From positions 1 through 46,383 of IMG/VR virus record IMGVR_UViG_3300042887_002809: a DNA stretch of 46,383 nt. One strand, given 5' to 3'. The position numbers and the translations under genes were made by a program. Positions 1 through 7,423 of the stretch are shown one piece after another. The stretch comes from a virus. The notes under the pieces are model-generated. The model saw only the letters and a list, made by a program, of their open reading frames with translations, searched no databases and had not been told where the DNA came from. Position 1 is the first letter of the stretch. Each line of letters begins with the position of its first letter.

Positions 1-30
1 GGGGTGACTTGGGGGGTGACTTGGGGGGTG
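1..30. repeat. 12-bp tandem repeat at the window edge
   Basis: Two and a half copies of GGGGTGACTTGG lie at 1-12, 13-24 and 25-30. In the minus-strand gene each 12-bp copy adds the four residues TPQV. The array touches the window boundary, so its true length is unknown. It may have stopped an assembler here. Confidence 0.85.
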
Positions 31-908
31 GAATTAGCAAAATAACTTTCAGGAATTTCTATTTCATCATAGAATGGGTGTTCTTCCTCGTCCTCTTCTT
101 CTTCCTTTTTCCCAATGTTTTTAAACGCTTGATTTGTTGCAATAACCAAAGCAATTGCCAAAGGGTCAAATACAAAAATTAATGTTAATATAAAAAAGTT
201 CGCAGTTTTTTTAATATCCCAACCAGTAATTTCGCTTAAGTATTTAATTGCTCCCAATTCACCTGATTCAATTTCGGTGGAGGTTAAATTTAAAACTTCT
301 AAATCTAAACTTGTAATACTATCATTTAACGACTCAATTTTTTTAGATATTACGTCCCTATTTACTTGAGCAACTTTTAACTGATCTTCAAACGCTCTTC
401 TATTACCCCCATTAGCTCTTGTAACGACCTGTCCTGTTGTTCTGTCGATAGATTGGGTAGTTGTGTTATTAGATAAGGCATTTCGTAAGTTAGTGATGTC
501 TTTATCCAAACCTTCTTTCTCACCTTGATAGTCCAATTTGATTTCTTCAAATCTTTCTTTCTTTACTTCAATATTTTCTATCTTTTTATTGTTAATCTCA
601 AGCCCAGCAATGTTCTGTTGGAAACCTGTAGATAATAATCCGTAAATACCTATAGATGTAAGAACTGATAACACAAATAATGCTGTTGTAAGGTAAATCT
701 TGAGTAGTCCGTATATTTCCTTCCATTTATCATGGAGATATGTCGCTATAGCAATTTTAGAAATCTCTAAAAAAGATCCCATAATAATCACGGGTAATGC
801 TACCGCCGAGAAAATAATGGATAGACCTACTACACTATAGTAGGCTGCGGTTCCTGATAAACCTATTGCACAAAAAAGTAAAAACCAGGGTAAAAATTTC
901 TTATTCAT
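1..908 (-). CDS. Multi-pass membrane protein with central coiled coil (3' end missing)
   Basis: I read this frame directly. It starts at the ATG at 906-908 and stays open to the window edge, so the C-terminus is missing (about 302 residues visible). The N-terminus has hydrophobic segments at about residues 5-45 and 65-90. These are followed by a charged, coiled-coil-like stretch at about 95-210, then another hydrophobic segment containing FVFDPLAIALVIATN at about 240-260. An acidic tail (EEEEDEEE) and a TPQV repeat follow. Similar four-helix 'coiled-coil membrane proteins' with an FDPLA motif occur in large environmental phages, but I know of no assigned function. A TATTTAT motif lies 18 nt upstream of the start. 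It could be an inner-membrane protein acting in lysis control or superinfection exclusion; that is a guess. Confidence 0.75.
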   Translation of the reverse strand, partial: MNKKFLPWFLLFCAIGLSGTAAYYSVVGLSIIFSAVALPVIIMGSFLEISKIAIATYLHDKWKEIYGLLKIYLTTALFVLSVLTSIGIYGLLSTGFQQNIAGLEINNKKIENIEVKKERFEEIKLDYQGEKEGLDKDITNLRNALSNNTTTQSIDRTTGQVVTRANGGNRRAFEDQLKVAQVNRDVISKKIESLNDSITSLDLEVLNLTSTEIESGELGAIKYLSEITGWDIKKTANFFILTLIFVFDPLAIALVIATNQAFKNIGKKEEEEDEEEHPFYDEIEIPESYFANSTPQVTPQVT

Positions 909-926
909 TTAAATTGTTTTTAATAT

Positions 927-933
927 ATAAATA
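927..933 (-). promoter_or_regulatory. Candidate late-promoter motif TATTTAT
   Basis: TATTTAT on the minus strand, 18 nt upstream of the ATG of the membrane protein gene. It is one of a set of similarly placed motifs in this window. A single match is weak in AT-rich DNA. Confidence 0.3.
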
Positions 934-970
934 TCAAAATAATCAAATGGGGCGATAATGGAAACCCTAT

Positions 971-1003
971 AAAAAATAAAACCCCCACCGGTACCAGTGG
1001 GGG
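971..1003 (-). terminator. Rho-independent terminator after the sigma factor gene
   Basis: Read on the minus strand, CCCCCAC (982-988 complement) and GTGGGGG form a 7-bp GC stem around an 8-nt loop. TTTTATTTTTT follows at once (971-981 complement). It ends the sigma factor transcript about 100 nt past its stop codon. Confidence 0.9.
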
Positions 1004-1105
1004 AGTGTAATTTCATTCTACCGTATAGATAGAATTGAGGAGTTTCACCCTGGTGACTTCAGGCACCTTCCGCCGAGTTGTATGGGTAATCTCGGTTCAA
1101 CCCTT
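1004..1105 (-). other. Structured 3' UTR / possible small RNA downstream of the sigma gene
   Basis: This 100-nt stretch has no ORF but can form three hairpins in a row when read on the minus strand. They are CCGAG/CTCGG (1073-1095), GGTG/CACC (1052-1067) and ATTCTATC/GGTAGAAT with a TATAC loop (1015-1035), and the terminator follows. CACC can also pair with the later GTG, and CCTG with CAGG, so alternative folds exist. It is GC-richer than its surroundings. I could not match it to a known riboswitch or ribozyme. It may be a 3'-UTR-derived sRNA or a regulatory element for readthrough. Confidence 0.5.
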
Positions 1106-1906
1106 TTATAAATAATCAAACAACTCTGAAGATTCATTTCGTAATCTACGAAGTGCCTTCTCTTTAATCTGACGAACACGTTCTTTAGTTAAACCAAAGT
1201 CAGATCCAATGTCTTCCAAAGTACGGGGTGTACCGGTAATCCCAAAATAATCACCAACAATTACTCGTTCTCTGTCATCCAAACCATTCAAAAGACCCAT
1301 AAGTTTGTCTTTAAGAACATCTTTGGTATTGAACGCCGCGTCAGGAGCCAAGGCATCTTTATTTTCAATCATATCAACCAATGTATCACCTTCATCGTTA
1401 ATATTCATATCAAGGTCTATAATTGAGGGTAGTGTTGAGAATTTGTCATCCAATTTCTTACCTGTTTGTTCAACCTCTTTCTTCGCCTTATGTAAATCCT
1501 GAACCACATTAACTGGTAGACGGATTGTTCGTGAGTTGTCGTTCAGTGATTGAATAATTGATTGTTTAACCCACCACACAGCGTAAGAAATGAAACGTAG
1601 GTCTTTATGCCAATCAAAGTTTTTAATTGCTTTCATCAAACCTAAATTACCTTCAGCAATAAGATCCGACAAGTCCAAACCTTGATTTTGGTATTGTTTT
1701 GCCACCGTAATAACAAAACGTAAGTTTCCTGTCAAAAGCTCTTCCTCAATTTGTTGTTTCTCAATCAAGGTAAGATCGTTTGACTTCATTCGTGTTGCCA
1801 ACAGACGTTCGCGTTCTGCTGTCATTACCTTAATTTTTCTAATGTCTTTAAGGTAATGGTAAATCTCATCCTGATTAATAGGTGCTCCTGTGTTTTTGTC
1901 CTTCAT
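1106..1906 (-). CDS. RpoD-like sigma-70 family RNA polymerase sigma factor
   Basis: 266 residues with most of the sigma-70 layout. Region 1.2 is at about 12-45. Region 2 is at about 58-127 (NLRFVITVAKQYQNQG, DLIAEGNLGLMKAI, FISYAVWWVKQSI). RLPVN opens region 3 at about 129, and the region 4 helix-turn-helix is at about 207-256 (TLEDIGSDFGLTKERVRQIK). The wording is very close to Bacteroidetes primary sigma factors, not to T4 gp55. Region 3 is shorter than in host RpoD by roughly 25-30 residues. It should direct the host RNA polymerase to phage, probably late, promoters. It is the last gene of its transcript, and a structured 3' UTR and terminator follow. The sigma identity is firm; the promoter class it reads is inference. 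Confidence 0.93.
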   Translation of the reverse strand: MKDKNTGAPINQDEIYHYLKDIRKIKVMTAERERLLATRMKSNDLTLIEKQQIEEELLTGNLRFVITVAKQYQNQGLDLSDLIAEGNLGLMKAIKNFDWHKDLRFISYAVWWVKQSIIQSLNDNSRTIRLPVNVVQDLHKAKKEVEQTGKKLDDKFSTLPSIIDLDMNINDEGDTLVDMIENKDALAPDAAFNTKDVLKDKLMGLLNGLDDRERVIVGDYFGITGTPRTLEDIGSDFGLTKERVRQIKEKALRRLRNESSELFDYL

Positions 1907-1915
1907 ATATGTTTA

Positions 1916-2440
1916 TTAAAGTGATTTTGAATATTCGTCTAATTTCTTTTTTTCTAATTCCGATAATGACTCAATACCTTCGTTTCCAATCTTATCAAGT
2001 AACTCATCGAGAGTTAAATCGCAAACTTCAGGTCTTTTAAAATTAAAGATTATGTCTGCCATATCCATGAATGTGTTTTCTTTATTAAGACCCTTTGTTC
2101 TTAATTTGGGTGTTACCGGTTTAAGCATGTCTTTTGGTTTATTCTTCAAAGATAATAAATGTCTCATATTATCCTCATCAAAATTTGAACCTATGTTTCT
2201 TGGTTTTGGAATTAAGATGTATTCAAATTGTTGAATGTCAACCGCAACAATATCCATGAAATCTTTCATTTCATCGAAGGATAGATCTGATGCAAAATTG
2301 AAGATGGAGTGTAAGTCCCCATACATAAACTTGATTTCTTTTGATGTCATTACATCGGAAATAAATCCTCCGATTTCTTGTGTTTTTTCTTCTGAGTTTT
2401 TTACGTCTGTATTGTAATAAACAAAAAGTAAGTAATTCAT
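1916..2440 (-). CDS. Conserved protein with DUF6576-like C-terminal tail
   Basis: 174 residues, soluble, with no signal peptide or membrane segment. The C-terminal 35 residues (LDELLDKIGNEGIESLSELE, then KKKLDEYSKSL) resemble the short helical DUF6576 motif found at the C-termini of many Bacteroidetes proteins, including rhomboid proteases, where it is a tail module of unknown role. The N-terminal 130 residues are not recognised. The gene sits 9 nt upstream of the sigma factor gene and shares its transcript, with a Bacteroidetes-like promoter just upstream. It may modulate sigma factor or RNA polymerase; that is a context guess only. Confidence 0.7.
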   Translation of the reverse strand: MNYLLFVYYNTDVKNSEEKTQEIGGFISDVMTSKEIKFMYGDLHSIFNFASDLSFDEMKDFMDIVAVDIQQFEYILIPKPRNIGSNFDEDNMRHLLSLKNKPKDMLKPVTPKLRTKGLNKENTFMDMADIIFNFKRPEVCDLTLDELLDKIGNEGIESLSELEKKKLDEYSKSL

Positions 2441-2462
2441 ATGGGGTTTTTAAAATGTTCTA

Positions 2463-2496
2463 CAAATATACGGATAAAATTGGGATTGGTTTCAAA
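2463..2496 (-). promoter_or_regulatory. Candidate Bacteroidetes-type promoter (TAnnTTTG -7 box)
   Basis: On the minus strand TATATTTG (2463-2470 complement) matches the Bacteroidetes -7 consensus TAnnTTTG. A TTTG -33-like element (2493-2496 complement) lies 22 nt upstream. It sits 22 nt before the ATG of the 174-aa gene and would drive that gene and the sigma factor with the host sigma, as expected for an early gene. Confidence 0.5.
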
Positions 2497-2510
2497 AAAA
2501 TCAAACTTTT

Positions 2511-3683
2511 TTAGTTATGAAGATAAATAAAGTCTTTTTCTAAGAAAATTGAGTTCAGTTTACCAATTAAAGTCTTCGGGTGTTTTACATTTTCCTGTAA
2601 TTTACCCGCGTTTTTCTTATATACCTTATTCTCTATTTGACTTCTTTCAATCTCGGCAATAATCTCTTCATCAACCGAAACATCAATCCAAGGTAATGTT
2701 AATAAGGAGCCTTTGGTGAGTGACATTGAACTGTCGTTTGTTCTCCACCACCAGTACAAGTACGAACTATTCAACAATATCAATGCTTTATTATAAGATT
2801 CCAAGTCTTTCATGAATATTTCAATCTGACCTGTTCTATCTAATTTTTCTGTTGAGGCACTTATAAAATATCTTGGTGAGTTCGCAATATATAACGGATA
2901 CTCAGAATAATCACATAAATAATTCGACAATAGTTTAGTGGTTTGTATGTATTTGTTGGTATTTTTTGATGTCTTGTAAAATATGTTTTCAGTAAGAATA
3001 GCATCATCAATGTTATCCTCAATATTATCCAACATTTTTTTTCGGTCAGAACTTTTCCATCTAATTATACCGGTAGTCCTTCTATCATCATTATTATTAT
3101 GTGTGATAATAATTGAGACCCTAACACTCGCATCGTAAAAAATACAACCAGGAATATTATCGAAATGATATAAGTTTATCGCACTAAAGGTAAGAAGGTT
3201 TTTTCTTGTCTCTTTAAACTTTTTACCATTTGTAAATGAGAGCGGATTAATACTTACAAACCCTTTAGTTGTTTTGGATGCCTTATCTAAGAAATACGCG
3301 TATATATCACTATCCCTGTATTTGAAGTAAGGTGGATTCATAATGATGTAATCTTCACCGAAATTGTATTCTAAAAAGTCCTCGTTAAAACTTTTAGGTT
3401 CCACACCAAATTTCTCTCTAAAATTACCTAACGCGATCTGTAATTGATTATTGTCTCTTTCATTAATGATCAATCTGTTTTTTACGAAATCAACAGGATC
3501 ATCTTGTATTGACGCTAAACATATAGATAATATACCCAACCCACAACAAGGGTCTAACCATACGCCTTTACCATCGTCAAATAATTTTGTTTTTTCAGAC
3601 ATAAAAATAGAAATATCTTCTGGCGTATAAAAAACACCATTTTCTTTTTTTTCTGTTTCGTTGTATGGATTTTTAAAATTCAT
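2511..3683 (-). CDS. DNA N6-adenine methyltransferase (solitary, Eco57I/type I M-like)
   Basis: 390 residues. Motif X-like GVFYTPEDIS is at about 16-25, the SAM-binding motif I DPCCGLG at 44-50, and the catalytic motif IV NPPY at 116-119. The order I then IV is that of gamma-class amino-methyltransferases. The C-terminal half (about 200-390), with the YWWWRTND stretch, resembles the target-recognition part of Eco57I-like or HsdM-like enzymes. No nuclease domain is fused and no restriction gene lies next to it, so it is probably a solitary methyltransferase that protects phage DNA or marks it for replication or packaging. Its recognition sequence cannot be read from the gene. The gene is 70 nt upstream of the 174-aa gene, and the promoter lies between them. 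Confidence 0.88.
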   Translation of the reverse strand: MNFKNPYNETEKKENGVFYTPEDISIFMSEKTKLFDDGKGVWLDPCCGLGILSICLASIQDDPVDFVKNRLIINERDNNQLQIALGNFREKFGVEPKSFNEDFLEYNFGEDYIIMNPPYFKYRDSDIYAYFLDKASKTTKGFVSINPLSFTNGKKFKETRKNLLTFSAINLYHFDNIPGCIFYDASVRVSIIITHNNNDDRRTTGIIRWKSSDRKKMLDNIEDNIDDAILTENIFYKTSKNTNKYIQTTKLLSNYLCDYSEYPLYIANSPRYFISASTEKLDRTGQIEIFMKDLESYNKALILLNSSYLYWWWRTNDSSMSLTKGSLLTLPWIDVSVDEEIIAEIERSQIENKVYKKNAGKLQENVKHPKTLIGKLNSIFLEKDFIYLHN

Positions 3684-3729
3684 ATTTGTGATTATTATAG
3701 TATGTTTGTAAAAATTGGTGTATAAAAAA

Positions 3730-4362
3730 TTAACAACTTCCTTTGTCTTTTAAATTTAATTCAACATTTTCATTTTTATACATTATCTCGTATTTTAAAT
3801 TATATTTTTTAATTAAATCAAAATTAATGGTAACACTATCCATTGTTTGTGTATATCCAACCATTTTTGATTGTTTCTCCTGCCTGATAATATCGTACAT
3901 GTTTTTAAAGTTATCATCACATTTTATTAATACAGATAATAATTTATTGTTATTACCATCATAAACCGTACATAACGTGTCTTTAAGATCCTCTGTTTTT
4001 ATTTTATCGACTCTACCAAATTGTCCTAATGAAGTACATAAAGTTATCGAATAATTTCCATTCTTTTTTTTCCTATTTAGCGAAGCACTTTTTAAAGAAT
4101 AGTTTTGTGAATCAGGACCATGAGCTTTAAATCCTCTATCATCTTCTAACCCTAAGTCTTCAAGTTGGGCAATTTCTCTATATTTAAAATTCCTAAAATA
4201 TTTTTCAGGGACAATTGAAAAAACGACTCTGATTTTATCTCGAAAACTTAAATTAACAACTAATTCATTGACTTTTTTAATTACGTCATCAATAGATTGT
4301 GTTTCTAACATTTTTTTATTATTAAATTCTTCCATTAATATTTTTTTAATTAAATTTTGCAT
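3730..4362 (-). CDS. Unknown protein with short amphipathic N-terminus
   Basis: 210 residues, charged, with no membrane segment. I do not recognise a family. The first residues, MQNLIKKILMEEFNNKK, form a short basic amphipathic helix. It recalls the N-terminus of the 168-aa protein at 39593-40099 (IVKRIIKED), a type of leader that recurs in large environmental phages. The body mixes beta-type stretches with Lys/Asn-rich loops. It lies between gp46 (20 nt downstream of its stop) and the methyltransferase. Its base composition is even more AT-rich than that of its neighbours. Confidence 0.6.
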   Translation of the reverse strand: MQNLIKKILMEEFNNKKMLETQSIDDVIKKVNELVVNLSFRDKIRVVFSIVPEKYFRNFKYREIAQLEDLGLEDDRGFKAHGPDSQNYSLKSASLNRKKKNGNYSITLCTSLGQFGRVDKIKTEDLKDTLCTVYDGNNNKLLSVLIKCDDNFKNMYDIIRQEKQSKMVGYTQTMDSVTINFDLIKKYNLKYEIMYKNENVELNLKDKGSC

Positions 4363-4382
4363 ACTAATAAATACAAATTATT

Positions 4383-6755
4383 TCACAAAACTTTTGACAA
4401 ATTATTTTCTTTTTTAATTTTTACAACGTGATCCCCCCAAGTTGACACAATACTATTATGACTAATAACAAAGACCTTTTCGAAGTAATCTTTAATCTTT
4501 GTGAAGAACTCATAGACCATTTCTAAGTTGTCGTTGGCTATTTTACCGAACACCTCATCTAGTACAACCAGATTTGGTTTTGGCAAACTTGCGATCTTAG
4601 TAAGTACGGATCTCAAAGCTAAAGACGAAATTGTCTTCTCAAATCCTGAACCTGAGGTCATTAGTTTCTCAACACCAGTTTCGTTATCTGTCATAATAAA
4701 CTCAACTTCATTCTTATCATTAATACGAACCTCTAATTTGAAGTAACATGAGTCTTCCATTAATCGTTGTAGTTCGGAGTTGATGATAGGCATCATAGTT
4801 TTCATAATCATTTTTGATATACCATTCTTACCATAAAGTTCCAAATATATCTTGTATATCTTTTCTTTCTCTTCTTCTTCCTTAATCGTAACGATTTTCT
4901 TTTGGTTGGTTTCAATTTTTTCCTCAAGTGATTTAATTGACCCTTCGTTTGTTGTGATTGAAGTATTAATTGTTCTTCTTTGATTCTCTAAATTATCCAA
5001 CCTAACATCAGCCTTGATTAGTTGAGCTTCAATCTTTTGATTTTCTTGGATCTTATCTTGGATTTCTTCCCACCTTTTGATCTTATCGTTCAATACTCCA
5101 ATCTTCAAATCACAACTTTCAACTGAGATTTCATATTTTTCTTTAACCAACTTGTTTTTTTCGTATTCATCAAACTCTTTTTTGAGGTCAACGAAACCTT
5201 CTTCCGTGCGGGTTAAAACCGTCATAGCGGCTTCATTTGTGGTTTTCTGCCGGATATAACCATCAAGTTCGGCGATTTTGGCGTTTGTGATTGCCGCGTT
5301 CATCAACTCAATTCCACAGTGTTCACATTTGATCCCACCTTCAACTGAAGATTTTAGTTTGTTAATTGACGCAATCTCTGTATCAATTTTAACGATCTCT
5401 TTGTAAAGATTGTTGATTTCTTCTTTAACCTTGTCGTGGATCCCTTCTTCATAGAATTGAGAAGGCTCAACAACTTTGATTTCGGATATTTTTGTAAGAA
5501 ATCCAGATTTCTCACGTTCAATTTCTTTGATTTCATCTTTTGTTTTTTCAGGATTTAACAAACTTAACTCTTGGTCAATGTTTGTGTGTTTTTTCTTTAA
5601 CATATCATCACGATATGTTTTACCTTTTGTAATTGCTTCATCAACCTCAACTAAAAATTGATTACTTTCTTTTATTTGAATTTGGAGTTCTGATATTGAA
5701 TTTTGATGTGTTTCAATATCACTCTTCAATTGTTCTGATGAGTATATGTTTGAGATCTTTTGTTTTGAGAACTCAGAGTAGATTTCTTTAGCAACCTCTT
5801 CTTTTCTTTTCAAGAATTCTAATCCCATGAAACGTGATAACACCTGACCTCTTGCTGTTGGTTTTGACTCCAATAAATCTTCAAGGTTTGATCCTGTTGT
5901 AAGTATTGTCATTAAGAAGTCTTCTTTGGTCCCAATTGAGTTTTTGATAAACGCTTCAGTTTCTCTTCTTTGTTCACCGGTAAAATTCAATAAAGTACCG
6001 TCCGATAGTTTCTTGAAGAAATCCAACTCTGTTTTAACGTTCCATTCACCTTTTTTGGATAACTTTCTTTCAATGTTTCTTACAATTACGTAATCCTCAC
6101 CATCAATGGTAATTTCACCTTTAACGTGGACTTTGTCTTTATTTGAAAATCGGTTGAAGATCTCCTCGGCTTTGGTCGTCTTTGTTGTTTCATTAAAGAA
6201 CAAAAACATTAGGAGGTCAACGGTAAGAACCGTTTTCCCCCCAAAGTTAGGTGGATCGGATTCAACCACCACAATTCCATTTAACTTATCAAAATCTAAT
6301 CTTTGATTTTCACCGTATGATAAAAAGTTTGAGAACTCAATGTTTCGAATATACCACTTCTTAAACTGAGCTTGGTTTTCTTCATCACCAGACATTCTGT
6401 TTTCAACCATTCTGTTGATACCTAACACATCTTCACTTTTATCCTCATAACCTTTTGATTTAAGATAGTTGGTGATGAGGTCAAGTTGGTATTGTGGGTC
6501 AGAGATATTCACTGACACATCAATACTTTGCATGGATTCAGTTTCAACGTTCTTCGTTTTAGTGAGAACATTAACATTGGTGGTATTATACTTCTTCGAG
6601 AAGTAATGTTTAACACTCTTGAGTTTGTCCTGTGTAAAGTTTTCCGGTAAATCTTCCCATACAACTTGTATGATTGGGTTTTCATACATAGAAAAGTCCA
6701 AATCTTTTATCATGATATTGTAATTAAATGTTTTTGGTGGATTGAATAAATCCAT
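4383..6755 (-). CDS. 46: gp46-like recombination endonuclease subunit (SbcC/Rad50 family ATPase)
   Basis: 790 residues with the full SbcC/Rad50 plan. A P-loop is at about 168-175, and long coiled-coil arms run at about 320-650. A zinc hook KCEHCG (C477, C480) lies between the arms. A degenerate signature (SGSGFEKTISSLALR) is at about 700-716, Walker B VVLDE at 730-734, and the H-loop ISHN near 764. With gp47 it should form the nuclease that resects ends for recombination-dependent replication. Two things are odd. The P-loop reads PPNFGGKT, with Pro in place of the usual first Gly. There are also about 130 extra residues before the first canonical strand (WYIRNIEFSNFLSYGEN). The partner gp47 gene is upstream, separated by three small genes, as T4 has small genes between 46 and 47. 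Confidence 0.93.
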   Translation of the reverse strand: MDLFNPPKTFNYNIMIKDLDFSMYENPIIQVVWEDLPENFTQDKLKSVKHYFSKKYNTTNVNVLTKTKNVETESMQSIDVSVNISDPQYQLDLITNYLKSKGYEDKSEDVLGINRMVENRMSGDEENQAQFKKWYIRNIEFSNFLSYGENQRLDFDKLNGIVVVESDPPNFGGKTVLTVDLLMFLFFNETTKTTKAEEIFNRFSNKDKVHVKGEITIDGEDYVIVRNIERKLSKKGEWNVKTELDFFKKLSDGTLLNFTGEQRRETEAFIKNSIGTKEDFLMTILTTGSNLEDLLESKPTARGQVLSRFMGLEFLKRKEEVAKEIYSEFSKQKISNIYSSEQLKSDIETHQNSISELQIQIKESNQFLVEVDEAITKGKTYRDDMLKKKHTNIDQELSLLNPEKTKDEIKEIEREKSGFLTKISEIKVVEPSQFYEEGIHDKVKEEINNLYKEIVKIDTEIASINKLKSSVEGGIKCEHCGIELMNAAITNAKIAELDGYIRQKTTNEAAMTVLTRTEEGFVDLKKEFDEYEKNKLVKEKYEISVESCDLKIGVLNDKIKRWEEIQDKIQENQKIEAQLIKADVRLDNLENQRRTINTSITTNEGSIKSLEEKIETNQKKIVTIKEEEEKEKIYKIYLELYGKNGISKMIMKTMMPIINSELQRLMEDSCYFKLEVRINDKNEVEFIMTDNETGVEKLMTSGSGFEKTISSLALRSVLTKIASLPKPNLVVLDEVFGKIANDNLEMVYEFFTKIKDYFEKVFVISHNSIVSTWGDHVVKIKKENNLSKVL

Positions 6756-6758
6756 TTT

Positions 6759-7055
6759 TTATCCTTCTGTTTGTGGTTCTTCAACTACTTCAGATTCATC
6801 AAATTCTTTGTTAATTTTTGCGGATTCTTCAGGATTTGGCGTGAATTTGAACGCATGTTCAACAATCTTTTCTTCAACTACACTCATATCTAATTGTTGT
6901 TCACCAACTTGAGCACTTAATTCTTCTTCTTTAAGTTTATTCAATTGTTCTTGGATCAACATATCAAATGCCTTTTGCATTCCTGATTTTTTTTGTGCCA
7001 AAACCGAATTACGTTTCGCAACCTTTCTTCTGTGTTCTTTTGCTTTTTTACCCAT
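6759..7055 (-). CDS. Small charged protein with basic N-terminus
   Basis: 98 residues. The N-terminal 30 are strongly basic (GKKAKEHRRKVAKRN), the middle is helical and charged, and the C-terminus is acidic (ESEVVEEPQTEG). I recognise no domain. The bipolar charge suggests a nucleic-acid-binding or adaptor protein. It is 3 nt upstream of gp46 and so probably co-translated with it. A link to the 46/47 complex is possible from position alone. Confidence 0.7.
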   Translation of the reverse strand: MGKKAKEHRRKVAKRNSVLAQKKSGMQKAFDMLIQEQLNKLKEEELSAQVGEQQLDMSVVEEKIVEHAFKFTPNPEESAKINKEFDESEVVEEPQTEG

Positions 7056-7066
7056 TTTATTTGTTA

Positions 7067-7423
7067 TTAATTATTGTTATTTGGTCTATTTTCTTCAAAC
7101 CACTCTACTACACCATTGATTGCCCATACAGCACCTGCTGACAACATTCCATCAAAGAATATGGAAATATATCTATTAAGTCCAATAAATTCATGCCAAG
7201 GTGCGAACAATGTTAAGGACATAAAAAATCCTACCCAAGTTGATGTACAAAGTATACATTGAATTAAACTATATATAAATTGAAATATCGATCTAAAAAG
7301 AACCCACCCAACATTTGGTTGAGCATTTTTATGTATCCAATTTCTTAATCCGTTAAAAATTGATCCGTAAACAAGAATGTTCGTCATTCCGTAAGCGGTA
7401 ATCATCCACATTAAAACTATCAT
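7067..7423 (-). CDS. Small membrane protein, DUF1360-like
   Basis: 118 residues with three to four hydrophobic segments (about 2-22, 43-62, 64-80 and 88-106). A CILCTSTWVGFF motif near 56-67 recalls the Cys-x-x-Cys plus Trp-x-Gly pattern of DUF1360-type small phage membrane proteins. Its start overlaps the previous gene's stop as ATGA, which points to translational coupling. The function is unknown. It sits inside the 47-46 gene cluster, where T4 also carries small uncharacterised genes. Confidence 0.75.
   Translation of the reverse strand: MIVLMWMITAYGMTNILVYGSIFNGLRNWIHKNAQPNVGWVLFRSIFQFIYSLIQCILCTSTWVGFFMSLTLFAPWHEFIGLNRYISIFFDGMLSAGAVWAINGVVEWFEENRPNNNN

Noticed and set aside
1004-1105. 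Hammerhead ribozyme or tRNA in the structured 3' UTR
   Set aside because: CTGAAG and GAAAC resemble hammerhead core pieces, but CUGANGA is not complete and stem III cannot form. GGTTCAA on the plus strand lacks a paired T-arm and acceptor stem.
3695-3710. TATGTTTG on the plus strand as a host-type promoter
   Set aside because: It matches TAnnTTTG but points toward no plus-strand gene, so it is most likely chance in AT-rich DNA.
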